Below are positions 23,756 to 31,353 of a stretch of 32,087 bases of DNA, piece after piece; within the stretch, counting starts at the first letter, position 1, and each line of letters starts with the position of its first letter. The translations under genes were made by a program, and so were the position numbers. This stretch comes from CAKSQF01 sp051867925 (GTDB taxonomy: Bacteria; Bacillota; Clostridia; Oscillospirales; CAG-272): contig JBJDZI010000115.1 in assembly GCA_051867925.1 (NCBI GenBank), forward strand, positions 1-32,087, written 5' to 3'. Below the pieces are notes generated by a model that searched no databases, was not told the origin of the DNA, and was given only the letters and a program-made list of their open reading frames with translations.

Positions 23756-24937
23756 ATGACAAATAACGAGATCGTTGCGCTGGAACAGTCCGCGATGATG
23801 CAGACCTACGGCAGATTGCCCGTTGCCGTCGATCACGGCAAGGGGGCAACTTGGTACGATGCAGACGGCAAGCGGTATATCGACTTGACCAGCGGCATCG
23901 GTGTCAATGCCCTTGGTCTTTGCGACGGGGATTGGATCGCCGCAGTCACGGCACAGCTTCAGAAAGCTCAGCATGTCTGCAACTATTACTATACCGAATC
24001 CTCGGCAAAGCTGGCGGCAAAACTGACCGGTCTGTCGGGACTCTCCCGGGTTTTCCTCGCCAATTCCGGTGCGGAAGCCAACGAGGGTGCCATTAAAGTT
24101 GCCCGCAAGTATTCCTATGATAAATACGGCGAAGGCAGAGGCACCATTCTCACCCTGCGATCCTCCTTCCACGGTCGCACCATGAACACGCTGATGGCAA
24201 CCGGACAGGAAAAATTCCACCAATGGTTCTATCCTTTCCCCACGGGCTTTGCCTACGTGGAGGCAGGGAACATGGAAGCACTGGAGGCGGCGTATACTCC
24301 CGATGTTTGCGCCATCATGGCAGAGCCGATTATGGGAGAGGGAGGCGTCTATCCTCTGGAGACTTCCTATCTGGAAGCCCTCCGCAAATTCTGTGACGAA
24401 CACGATCTGCTTCTGATTTTAGACGAGGTGCAGTGTGGCATCGGTCGGACGGGCAAACTGTTTGCCTATCAGCATTCAAGTATCCTTCCCGACGTGCTGA
24501 CGCTGGCGAAAGGACTGGGCGGCGGACTGCCCATCGGTGCCTTTCTGTGCGGCGAAAAGTGTGCAGATACGCTGGGAAAGGGAATGCACGGCTCCACCTT
24601 CGGCGGAAATCCCGTGGTGGCGGCAGGCGCGCTGGTGGTGCTGGAGAAACTTAATGCCCCCGGTTTCTTGGACGAAGTCACCCGCAAGGGCGAGCTGATC
24701 TGCAAGTCGGTGATGTCCGCCGCTCCCAAGGCAGTTTGCGGCGTGCGGGGCAAAGGGCTGATGCTGGGCTTCCAAGTGAAAGGTACTCCCGCTGACTATC
24801 TGAAGGCGGCGGCTGAGGCAGGACTGCTCATTCTCACCGCAGGCTCGGACACCGTCCGTCTGCTCCCCCCGCTGAACATCACCGACGAGGAGATTGCCGA
24901 GGGTGTGCAGATTCTCATTCAGATATTGAATCGGTAA
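23756..24937 (+). CDS. argD: Acetylornithine aminotransferase
   Basis: ArgD transfers an amino group from glutamate to N-acetylglutamate semialdehyde to give N-acetylornithine, using PLP. The 393-residue protein has the fold-type I class III aminotransferase blocks: FLANSGAEANEGAIKVARK, SSFHGRTMNTLMATGQEKF, LLILDEVQCGIGRTGKLFAY and the PLP lysine near residue 252 in TLAKGLGGGLPIGAF. MHGSTFGGNPV follows. Context with argC and argJ supports the arginine assignment over related ornithine or succinylornithine aminotransferases. AGGTAATCAGG before the ATG supplies the ribosome site. argB (acetylglutamate kinase), often between argJ and argD, is missing. Confidence 0.95.
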   Translation: MTNNEIVALEQSAMMQTYGRLPVAVDHGKGATWYDADGKRYIDLTSGIGVNALGLCDGDWIAAVTAQLQKAQHVCNYYYTESSAKLAAKLTGLSGLSRVFLANSGAEANEGAIKVARKYSYDKYGEGRGTILTLRSSFHGRTMNTLMATGQEKFHQWFYPFPTGFAYVEAGNMEALEAAYTPDVCAIMAEPIMGEGGVYPLETSYLEALRKFCDEHDLLLILDEVQCGIGRTGKLFAYQHSSILPDVLTLAKGLGGGLPIGAFLCGEKCADTLGKGMHGSTFGGNPVVAAGALVVLEKLNAPGFLDEVTRKGELICKSVMSAAPKAVCGVRGKGLMLGFQVKGTPADYLKAAAEAGLLILTAGSDTVRLLPPLNITDEEIAEGVQILIQILNR

Positions 24938-25102
24938 TTGTATTGGAGGAAACTGCTTGCGAAAGGGTTTCCTCCAAACCTCTATGAACGAGTCGCTCTG
25001 CCACGGACTTCTATTGAAGTCGGCAACCCGCGTGGCGCCCCGCCGTTTGGCGCGGTCGGCTACTCATACAATCGCCGCTACGGCGGCAGGATCGGAGCAA
25101 TT
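24938..25102 (+). other. Hairpin-rich intergenic segment between argD and trmO
   Basis: This 165-bp interval contains an 11-bp perfect stem TTGGAGGAAAC/GTTTCCTCCAA (24943-24977). After it come GACTTC-TATT-GAAGTC near 25010, GGCGC/GGCGC-type pairing near 25035-25055 and GCCG-CTA-CGGC near 25075. No T-tract follows the first stem, so it is not a standard terminator. It is open in the trmO frame, but the encoded residues do not look like a TrmO extension. It could be a processing site, a small structured RNA or a palindromic repeat unit. Confidence 0.5.
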
Positions 25103-25789
25103 ATGGAAACTACACCTTTGCGGATCATTGCCCGCATTCACAGCGAATTTCCCACCAAATTCGGCATTCCCCGACAGAGCGGGCTGATCGAGTCTCTGCG
25201 GGCAACAATCGTGTTTGAACCCGAATTTAGTTCCCCCGATGCGCTTCGCGGCATCGAGGGATATTCCCATCTTTGGCTGATTTGGCAGTTTTCCGAATGC
25301 GTCGGCAAAGACTGGTCGCCAACCGTCCGCCCGCCGCGGCTGGGCGGAAATAAGCGGGTAGGCGTATTTGCAACCCGCGCGCCCTATCGCCCGAGTCCCA
25401 TCGGGCTGTCCTCGGTGAAACTGGAGGAGGTGCGGCTCCACACTCCCGACGGACCGATCCTGGTGGTATCGGGAGCCGATCTGATGGACGGTACGCCGAT
25501 TTACGATATCAAGCCCTATCTGGCTTATGTTGACGCGCATCCCGACGCGGTGGACGGCTTTGCGCTGACGCAAAAAGAGGGTGTTTTGCGGGTAGATTGT
25601 TCTCCCGAACAATTGTCGCTCCTGCCTGAGGGTAGAGGGCAGGCTCTGCTGGATGTGCTGGCGCAGGATCCCAGACCCCAATATCAAAACGATCCCGAGC
25701 GAATGTATCAATTCGAGTTCGGGGGTGTTCACGTGGAGTTCACGGTAGACGGGAAACTACTACGGGTTCAAACGATCCGAAAAATATAG
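25103..25789 (+). CDS. trmO: tRNA (N6-threonylcarbamoyladenosine-37) N6-methyltransferase TrmO
   Basis: TrmO (TsaA/YaeB family) methylates t6A at position 37 of threonine tRNAs, giving m6t6A, with S-adenosylmethionine. The 228-residue protein begins METTPLRIIARIHSEF and shows the family blocks FGIPRQSGLIESLRA, RPPRLGGNKRVGVFATRAPY, RPSPIGLSSVKL and LMDGTPIYDIKPYL. The start at 25103 has GGAG five bases upstream. The open frame extends back to the argD stop, but those 55 codons fall in a hairpin-rich spacer. It probably shares the arg transcript, although nothing links its function to arginine. Confidence 0.93.
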   Translation: METTPLRIIARIHSEFPTKFGIPRQSGLIESLRATIVFEPEFSSPDALRGIEGYSHLWLIWQFSECVGKDWSPTVRPPRLGGNKRVGVFATRAPYRPSPIGLSSVKLEEVRLHTPDGPILVVSGADLMDGTPIYDIKPYLAYVDAHPDAVDGFALTQKEGVLRVDCSPEQLSLLPEGRGQALLDVLAQDPRPQYQNDPERMYQFEFGGVHVEFTVDGKLLRVQTIRKI

Positions 25790-25817
25790 TTATAAGCAAA
25801 TTTCAAAAGTCCGCCCC

Positions 25818-25857
25818 ACAGCAAAGGCGATGCCCCAAGCGGCATCGCCTTTGCTGT
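25818..25857 (+). terminator. Very long hairpin ending the arg-trmO unit
   Basis: A perfect 17-bp stem, ACAGCAAAGGCGATGCC with GGCATCGCCTTTGCTGT, closes a 6-nt loop 28 bp past the trmO stop. The following TGTAATC is a poor T-tract, so termination is inferred mainly from stem strength and position. Confidence 0.65.
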
Positions 25858-25971
25858 TGTAATCATGCCCCTGAAATTCGCCTGCTGCAAAGGTTTTCCG
25901 ATTTCATGCATATCCGCACTGCCTTTGGGCAACAATCGGATAGAACCAAACTGAGTCTTCGGGAGGATAAC

Positions 25972-26229
25972 ATGAAAACTTTTGTATATACCATTACCGA
26001 TCCGCTGGGCATCCATGCCCGCCCCGCGGGAGCTATCGCCGCAGAGGCGAAGAAATTTTCGTCGCAGATCACCGTGCAAAAGGGGGACAAATCCGCCGAC
26101 GGACGGAGGCTGTTCGCGCTGATGGGGCTGTCCGCTAAGGCGGGCGACACACTGACGGTCACCTGCGACGGCGAGGACGAGGAAGCCGCCGCGGATGCGC
26201 TCCGCGCTCTGCTGGAAGCAAATCTTTGA
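25972..26229 (+). CDS. ptsH: Phosphocarrier protein HPr with Arg at the Ser46 position
   Basis: HPr carries phosphate from Enzyme I to sugar-specific PTS permeases. The 85-residue protein begins MKTFVYTITDPLGIHARPAG, and His15 is the phosphorylation site. Aligned without gaps to B. subtilis HPr, the regulatory Ser46 is replaced by Arg (DGRRLFALMG where others have NLKSIMGVM). HPr kinase therefore could not phosphorylate it there. The start at 25972 has GGGAGG five bases upstream. It is followed 19 bp later by ptsI. I see no clear promoter in the 114 bp after the preceding terminator. Confidence 0.93.
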   Translation: MKTFVYTITDPLGIHARPAGAIAAEAKKFSSQITVQKGDKSADGRRLFALMGLSAKAGDTLTVTCDGEDEEAAADALRALLEANL

Positions 26230-26248
26230 GGGGATGGGTGTGTAATCA

Positions 26249-28024
26249 GTGAAAACCGAAATGATCACGCTGCGGGGAAAGCCGGTGATGGAGGGGATCG
26301 CCATCGGCATTTTGCGCTTTTTGGAGGCGCAGGAGCCGTCCGAGCGTACAAATTCTTCTCTCGGCAATCCTTGCAAAACTCCAACCTATCGCTCGGCTTC
26401 TTCCCCTGATGAACCATGCAGAGAGTCACCCGATCATTCACTTTCTTCCTCTGACGCGCCCGGCGGGGAGTCGTCCGATGCGCTGAAAAAGCGATTTTAC
26501 GAGATTCGCGAGACGGTCGCCGCTGAGTGCCAAGCTCTTGCAGACCGCGCGCGGAGCGAAGTGGGGGACGCGGAGGCGGAGATTTTTGCCACCCACCGCC
26601 TGATGGTGCTGGACGGAGATCTGGAGGATGCCGTGCTGGCAGGTATCGAAGCGGGGATGGGACTTGCCGACGCCATTCGGGCGGCGGGTGAGGGACTGTC
26701 CGCCATGCTTTCCGCCATGGAGGATGAGTATCTGCGCGCCCGTGCCGCCGATGCCAAGGATGTGTGCGCCAAACTCGTCGCTGCCATGCGGGGCGAACAG
26801 ACGGCGCTGTCCCGCTTGGAGGTGCCCACGGTGCTGGCAGCAGTAGACATCACCCCCGCCGAACTGTTGCGATCCGATCGTACCCAACTGATGGGCTTTT
26901 TTACCGCAGACGGTGCCACAGGCTCCCACACCTCCATATTGGCGCGCAGTCTTGCGCTCCCCTCTGCGGTGGCGGTGGGAGGGCTCCCCGACCGCTCGCT
27001 GGAGGGGGAGACGGTCATCGTGGACGGCTTTACGGGGGAGGTTATCGTGGCACCCAACACCCGCACACTGGCACTCTATTGCGAAAAGCAGGCGGCGGCA
27101 AAAGCCGAGCGGCAACTGGAGGAGACACTTCGGGGGCTTCCCAACCGCACCGTGGACGGTCACGAAATACAGGTGGTCTGCAACATCGGGCGCGGGGAGG
27201 AGGCGGCATCGGTTCTGCAAAACGACGGCGGCGGCGTCGGGCTTTTCCGCAGTGAGTTTTTGTATCTGGAATCGCCCGATTTTCCCTCCGAGGAGACCCA
27301 ATATCGGGTATATCGCCGTCTTTTGGAGGATATGGGCGGCAGATCGGTAGTTATCCGCACCATGGACGTGGGCGCGGACAAGCAGGTCGGTTATTTCAAC
27401 ATCGGTAAAGAGGAAAACCCCGCGCTGGGTTATCGCTCCGTTCGGATCTGTATGGATCGCCCGGAGATTCTCCGCACACAGCTGAGGGCGCTCTTTCGGG
27501 CATCCGCACACGGGAGGCTGTCTATATTGGTGCCGATGATCACCTCAACTGCCGAGCTTGCGTGGGTTCGGGAGCAGGAGAGGGCGGTGCGGGACGAACT
27601 GCGGAGCGAGGGAATTGCCTTTGATCCCGCCGTGAAGCTGGGGATTATGATCGAAACGCCTGCGGCGGCGGTAATCTCCGATCTGCTGGCACGGGATGCA
27701 GACTTTTTCTCTATCGGCACCAATGATCTGACGCAATACGCGCTGGCGGTGGATCGGCAGAACCCCAAACTGGAGCGATTTTACGATCCTCATCATCCGG
27801 CGGTACTGCGAATGATCGCCGCGGTGGTAAACAACGCCCATCGGGAAGGAAAAAAGGTGAGCGTTTGCGGTGAACTGGCGCGGGACACGGCGCTGACCCC
27901 CTTCTTTTTGGCGGTAGGTGTGGACAGTCTGTCGGTGTCGCCGCCCTACGTTCTTCGTCTGAGACGGGCGATTCGGGACTGTGATCGGTCAAAGGTGAAG
28001 ATCGAAGCGTATTTGGGCAAATAG
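26249..28024 (+). CDS. ptsI: PTS Enzyme I (phosphoenolpyruvate-protein phosphotransferase) with an N-terminal Ser/Pro insert
   Basis: Enzyme I takes phosphate from phosphoenolpyruvate and passes it to HPr. The 591-residue protein has the phospho-His domain signature DGATGSHTSILARSLALPSA with His227. The PEP-binding barrel shows GLFRSEFLYL, ENPALGYRSVR, SIGTNDLTQYALAVDR and the catalytic Cys540 in VSVCGELARD. Residues about 27-77 are an unusual Ser/Pro/Glu/Asp-rich stretch lying between the first strand (GIAIGILRFLE) and the HPr-binding helices. Translation probably starts at GTG 26249; ATG at 26261 is possible, and neither has a good ribosome site. The partner HPr is immediately upstream. No sugar-specific EII gene is nearby. 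Confidence 0.93.
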   Translation: MKTEMITLRGKPVMEGIAIGILRFLEAQEPSERTNSSLGNPCKTPTYRSASSPDEPCRESPDHSLSSSDAPGGESSDALKKRFYEIRETVAAECQALADRARSEVGDAEAEIFATHRLMVLDGDLEDAVLAGIEAGMGLADAIRAAGEGLSAMLSAMEDEYLRARAADAKDVCAKLVAAMRGEQTALSRLEVPTVLAAVDITPAELLRSDRTQLMGFFTADGATGSHTSILARSLALPSAVAVGGLPDRSLEGETVIVDGFTGEVIVAPNTRTLALYCEKQAAAKAERQLEETLRGLPNRTVDGHEIQVVCNIGRGEEAASVLQNDGGGVGLFRSEFLYLESPDFPSEETQYRVYRRLLEDMGGRSVVIRTMDVGADKQVGYFNIGKEENPALGYRSVRICMDRPEILRTQLRALFRASAHGRLSILVPMITSTAELAWVREQERAVRDELRSEGIAFDPAVKLGIMIETPAAAVISDLLARDADFFSIGTNDLTQYALAVDRQNPKLERFYDPHHPAVLRMIAAVVNNAHREGKKVSVCGELARDTALTPFFLAVGVDSLSVSPPYVLRLRRAIRDCDRSKVKIEAYLGK

Positions 28025-28040
28025 GTCTGCCGATAGATCC

Positions 28041-28095
28041 GCGGGTGTGATCGTTCGGGGAATCAGCCTGCTTGACAGGGATACGCGGGTGTGAT
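28041..28095 (+). repeat. 12-bp direct repeat flanking and entering the sulfatase promoter
   Basis: CGCGGGTGTGAT occurs at 28040-28051 and again at 28084-28095, 44 bp apart. The second copy fills the promoter spacer and touches the -10 box. The arrangement is typical of a regulator binding two direct sites. Confidence 0.6.
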
Positions 28096-28100
28096 ATAAT
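28072..28100 (+). promoter_or_regulatory. Consensus promoter of the sulfatase gene
   Basis: TTGACA (28072-28077) and TATAAT (28095-28100) match the consensus exactly with a 17-bp spacer. Such a strong promoter on a catabolic gene is usually held down by a repressor. Confidence 0.9.
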
Positions 28101-28131
28101 GAAGAAAATCTCATCGAAAGGGAGTTTTCTG

Positions 28132-29556
28132 ATGTCCAAACAGTCGCCTGCCATTCTGCTGATCACTTGTGATGAATTAAACCGCGATACGCTGAGCATC
28201 TACGGCAACCGCGCCATCACGACGCCCCACATGGATGCCATTGCTGATAGCGGCGTACGATTTGACCGTGCGCACACCGTCAGTCCGTGGTGCCTGCCTG
28301 CCCGATGCGCTTTGCTCACCGGACGCTATCCGCATAAAAGCGGCGCGTACAGCAATTTTCGCAAATGCCCGCTGGACAACGGTCTGCCCAATCTGTTCAC
28401 TCAACTGAAAGAGGCAGACTACCATGTTACCATGTTCGGCAAGTGTCACTTTGCGCCCGTGCCTTACGGCGAGACCCGTCCTGACCAAACTTTGCCTTAC
28501 GATGCCTTTAAGGCGTATTATCTTTCCTTAGGGCTGGATCATCTGGATCTGGAAGATGACAAACAGGTGTCGGTCTGGTTTATGGACGACTGGGCGAAGG
28601 ATGCCGCCGCTGACGGCACGCTGGAGGCGGCACGGGCGGCGGTCTGGAATCGTGCTTTGCAGAAAGTCTATCCCTTCCCGGGCAGAGAGGAGATGCACCC
28701 CGACATTTGGGTGGCGGACAAGGCGGTGGAGTACATCCGCCGCGCGCCCGACGGTCAGTCGCTGTTTGCGTGGGTGTCCTTCAGCGGCCCCCACTATCCC
28801 ATGGATCCGCCTAAGCGGTATATGGATATGGTGGATGCGAATCAACTGACCGAAATGGTGCGTCGGGTGGGCGAGCTGGAGGGGACGGATCGCATCCAGC
28901 ATCGCTCCTACTATGGCGGCGGCAATATCGACGGCGCAGGACCTGCACCCGATCACGGATGCAAGAACTATGACGAAGACTATTGGCGGCGGATGAGAGT
29001 CTGTTACAACGCCAATGTGAAACTCATCGACGATATGGTGGGGCGGGTGGTCGCTGCCGCCCGCGAGCGGTACGGCGAGGATGTGATGATCATCTTTACC
29101 GCAGATCACGGCGAAATGCTGGGCAATCACGGGCTGTGGGGCAAGCACAACTGCGCATATCGGGAGGTCTGGAGCTTGCCGCTCTTCGTCCGTTTCCCTG
29201 ACGGCAGAGGCGCGGGAACGGTCTCGGATGCGCTGGTCAACACCTGCGATATTCTGCCCACCTGCTTGGAGGCGGCGGGCAGGGAGCCGAAAAAGCCCAC
29301 CGACGGTGTGAGCCTTTCTACGCCCGCTGACCGCACCTATACCTTTTCGGAGGGTGAGGGCTTTGTGGCGGTGACCGACGGCAGATTCAAGTACATCCAT
29401 GTGCAGAAGCCCGGAGAAAATTTCCGCGAACTGATAGACACGCTGGAAGATCCTGCCGAGTTCGAAAACCGCATTGGCGATCCCCGCTATGCCGCCGATC
29501 TGGCGCGACTGCGCGGTGCAGTCATCGAGCATTTTATGGAAAAGGTTCTGCCCTAA
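28132..29556 (+). CDS. Sulfatase, formylglycine-dependent, Cys type
   Basis: This 474-residue type I sulfatase hydrolyses a sulfate ester. The modification site is CLPAR at residues 54-58 (WCLPARCALLTGRYPHKSG), a Cys-type CxPxR motif whose Cys54 must be converted to formylglycine. In anaerobes this is done by a radical SAM enzyme, and none lies in the window. Metal-binding blocks are LLITCDELNRD near the start and FTADHGEMLGNHGLWGKHN around residues 320-340. There is no signal peptide, so it should act in the cytoplasm. The substrate (sulfated sugar, choline sulfate or other) is not evident. The start at 28132 has GGGAG seven bases upstream; an in-frame extension to 28072 overlaps the promoter. 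The gene stands alone. Confidence 0.92.
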   Translation: MSKQSPAILLITCDELNRDTLSIYGNRAITTPHMDAIADSGVRFDRAHTVSPWCLPARCALLTGRYPHKSGAYSNFRKCPLDNGLPNLFTQLKEADYHVTMFGKCHFAPVPYGETRPDQTLPYDAFKAYYLSLGLDHLDLEDDKQVSVWFMDDWAKDAAADGTLEAARAAVWNRALQKVYPFPGREEMHPDIWVADKAVEYIRRAPDGQSLFAWVSFSGPHYPMDPPKRYMDMVDANQLTEMVRRVGELEGTDRIQHRSYYGGGNIDGAGPAPDHGCKNYDEDYWRRMRVCYNANVKLIDDMVGRVVAAARERYGEDVMIIFTADHGEMLGNHGLWGKHNCAYREVWSLPLFVRFPDGRGAGTVSDALVNTCDILPTCLEAAGREPKKPTDGVSLSTPADRTYTFSEGEGFVAVTDGRFKYIHVQKPGENFRELIDTLEDPAEFENRIGDPRYAADLARLRGAVIEHFMEKVLP

Positions 29557-29796
29557 ACGAACCATCGTGCCGAAAACGGCGAGAGATGGAACATTATTCC
29601 AAAAAACTGAAGCGACCTGCGACTTTCGTCGCAGGTCGGTTCAAAGTGTTAGAAATGCTGCCGATCCAAGGAAGTGGATGGAGAGGAGGGCGAAAACTTC
29701 GTATCTGAGATGGTTTCGCCCTCCTCTCAGATGGGAGAGGAATACCGGTTGTATTCACGTAAGAGGTTGATTGCAGCAGTCCCTTTTTTGAAAAAC
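29557..29796. other. Gene-free spacer with two long stem-loops
   Basis: This 240-bp spacer between two convergent genes contains the terminator at 29613-29638 and a second perfect 15-bp stem. In that stem GAGAGGAGGGCGAAA (29681-29695) pairs with TTTCGCCCTCCTCTC (29714-29728) around an 18-nt loop. TCTGAGA within the loop and TCTCAGA just after the stem can also pair, as can CCTCTC with a second GAGAGG near 29735, so alternative folds exist. No open frame or promoter is convincing here. Confidence 0.6.
29613..29638. terminator. Hairpin between convergent genes
   Basis: CGACCTGCGAC pairs with GTCGCAGGTCG around TTTC, 11 bp perfect. On the minus strand CTTCAG then TTTTTT follows, so it best serves the DUF3784 gene. 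On the plus strand the downstream side has no T-run, but the stem may still end sulfatase transcripts. Confidence 0.6.
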
Positions 29797-30117
29797 TCAC
29801 TTTTTTTGCTCTTTCACGGAAGAGACGACGGCATAGACCAGTACCGCGATCAGTAACGCTCCCTCGATCAGCCAGAGCCAACCGATCTTCAGAATACACT
29901 CCAGCGCAATCGTGCAAAACAATGCCGCGCAGAAAGCAAATACGATCCCTGACTGTCGGTAGTGCGGTTTCTTGTCCATCGCATCTCGCTCCTGCTTCGA
30001 TGCCCAAATATACGCGTTGTTAAACAGAACCCCTTTTTCTGCAAACTGCATCACGCTGACGATCAGGCATATAGCGGCAATCACGCCGCAAAGGATTGCC
30101 CCGATCCATTCTGCCAT
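29797..30117 (-). CDS. DUF3784 small membrane protein
   Basis: The 106-residue protein has three hydrophobic helices (about residues 4-24, 57-77 and 78-98). The conserved loop KGVLFNNAYIWASKQERDAM, then DKKPHYRQSGIVF, is diagnostic of DUF3784, a family of clostridial and bacillar membrane proteins with no assigned function. The start MAEWIGAILCG at 30117 has GGAGG seven bases upstream; the longer frame to 30138 is not supported. An AT-rich palindrome GAGATTTT-CA-AAAATCTC (30151-30168) lies in its upstream region, 34 bp before the start codon. It sits 58 bp after the peptidase-like lipoprotein gene, in the same direction. Confidence 0.88.
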   Translation of the reverse strand: MAEWIGAILCGVIAAICLIVSVMQFAEKGVLFNNAYIWASKQERDAMDKKPHYRQSGIVFAFCAALFCTIALECILKIGWLWLIEGALLIAVLVYAVVSSVKEQKK

Positions 30118-30175
30118 GGATAAACCTCCAATCGACATTTATTTTTTATAGAGATTTTCAAAAATCTCCCGAAAA

Positions 30176-31261
30176 TTACTTTACCTTCAAATAATCGTCC
30201 GCTTCGGGGTAGCGATCCCGCACGGCGGTGCGCAAGGGTGCAAGCCGAAGAAGGGAAGAGACACCGCCCGGTTCGCGGGGCTTGGAGGTTTCGCTTGCGA
30301 TCTCGGTGGCAGAAAATTCCTCCCACAGCGCGTTGAGATTTTTGCCCGCGGCATTGGTATCGGCAAAGATCACCGTCCACGCTTCGCCTGTAGGTTCCCA
30401 AGCATCGTTATTGTAGGTCTTTTGGTAGACCGCCTGCTGAATGCGGTTCATAATGTCGACCTTGTCGGTGGAGTAGGTGTAGTCCAGCCACACCCAAAAC
30501 CGTACCGACTTGTAGTAGGTGTTCTCACTCTGGACGGTCTGGAGCGTCCAGTTCATATCATTGTAGTAGCCGCACTTGTAGGCGTACAGATAGCGGCAGT
30601 AATCGGCAAACCGCTCGATCATGTAGGTGTCGTCACCGTAGGCGGGCACATACTTTCCATCCCAACCGCCCTGAATGACGTGAGCCAGTTCGTGGGTGAG
30701 ACAATCATAATCCTGCGGATTTTTCTCCAGCCACTGGGCGTGGATGTGAATGCGGTCGCCCGACGCGCTGGCAACCTCGTAGCCGGAATTTTCAAAGTTG
30801 ATGGTGACGGCGGTAGGCGTGGAGCGGACGGCAAAGCGGGCGTACATTTGGGGATAGCAATACCAGAACAGTTTGGCACAGGTGACCACCTGCTCGGGCG
30901 AGGTGTGTCCCTCGGCGTTTGCCAGCCCGACGGTGAGGGTGAAGGTTTTGCCGTTGACCTCGCCCCGCATACGGATCTGTTGCGCGCGTTTTTCCACAGT
31001 GACACGCACGCCGTCCACCACCTCGCACAGATCAAAGAGCCGTTCGATGGATTCGGTGTCGTTAAAATCAAACGCATCGGGGTAGACCACGGGATCCAGA
31101 TGCAGATGAGCGTTGGGATCGGCGGTGGCAGAGGGTGCCTCAGTGGTTACTTCGGCAGAGGGAGTGGTTTGCTCGCTGCCCTCGGCAGAGGAGCAAGCGG
31201 ACAGCGTAGAGGCGGTGAGTGCGGCGGAAAGAAGGACGGGCAGAAGATGGAATCTTTTCAT
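30176..31261 (-). CDS. Lipoprotein of the basic-secretory-protein metallopeptidase type
   Basis: The 361-residue product has a lipoprotein signal peptide ending in LSAC (Cys23) and a Ser/Thr/Glu-rich linker. A domain like the basic secretory protein family follows. The zinc motif HELAH is at residues 190-194 (CLTHELAHVIQGGWDGKYVP), and MIERFADYCRYLYAYKCGY from residue 214 supplies the likely third ligand Glu and the conserved aromatic helix. It is thus a probable surface-anchored zinc peptidase; its substrate is unknown. The start at 31261 has AAAGGA eight bases upstream, while an ATG six bases earlier is too close to that site. It lies 92 bp after the aldolase-like gene and may share its transcript. 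Confidence 0.85.
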   Translation of the reverse strand: MKRFHLLPVLLSAALTASTLSACSSAEGSEQTTPSAEVTTEAPSATADPNAHLHLDPVVYPDAFDFNDTESIERLFDLCEVVDGVRVTVEKRAQQIRMRGEVNGKTFTLTVGLANAEGHTSPEQVVTCAKLFWYCYPQMYARFAVRSTPTAVTINFENSGYEVASASGDRIHIHAQWLEKNPQDYDCLTHELAHVIQGGWDGKYVPAYGDDTYMIERFADYCRYLYAYKCGYYNDMNWTLQTVQSENTYYKSVRFWVWLDYTYSTDKVDIMNRIQQAVYQKTYNNDAWEPTGEAWTVIFADTNAAGKNLNALWEEFSATEIASETSKPREPGGVSSLLRLAPLRTAVRDRYPEADDYLKVK

Positions 31262-31353
31262 AATCATATCCTTTCTGTGTACGGCAAAATTTTTCACAAA
31301 ATATGTGGTGCAATGACTCGAAAAACGCGGTGCTCACTTGGCGATTTTTGCAC

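Noticed and set aside
24938..25102. N-terminal extension of TrmO
   Set aside because: The frame is open from a TTG after argD, but the encoded residues do not resemble TrmO and a good ribosome site precedes the ATG at 25103.
29797..30138. Longer start (MSIGGLS) for the DUF3784 protein
   Set aside because: The GGAGG ribosome site lies inside that extension and is ideally placed for the ATG at 30117.
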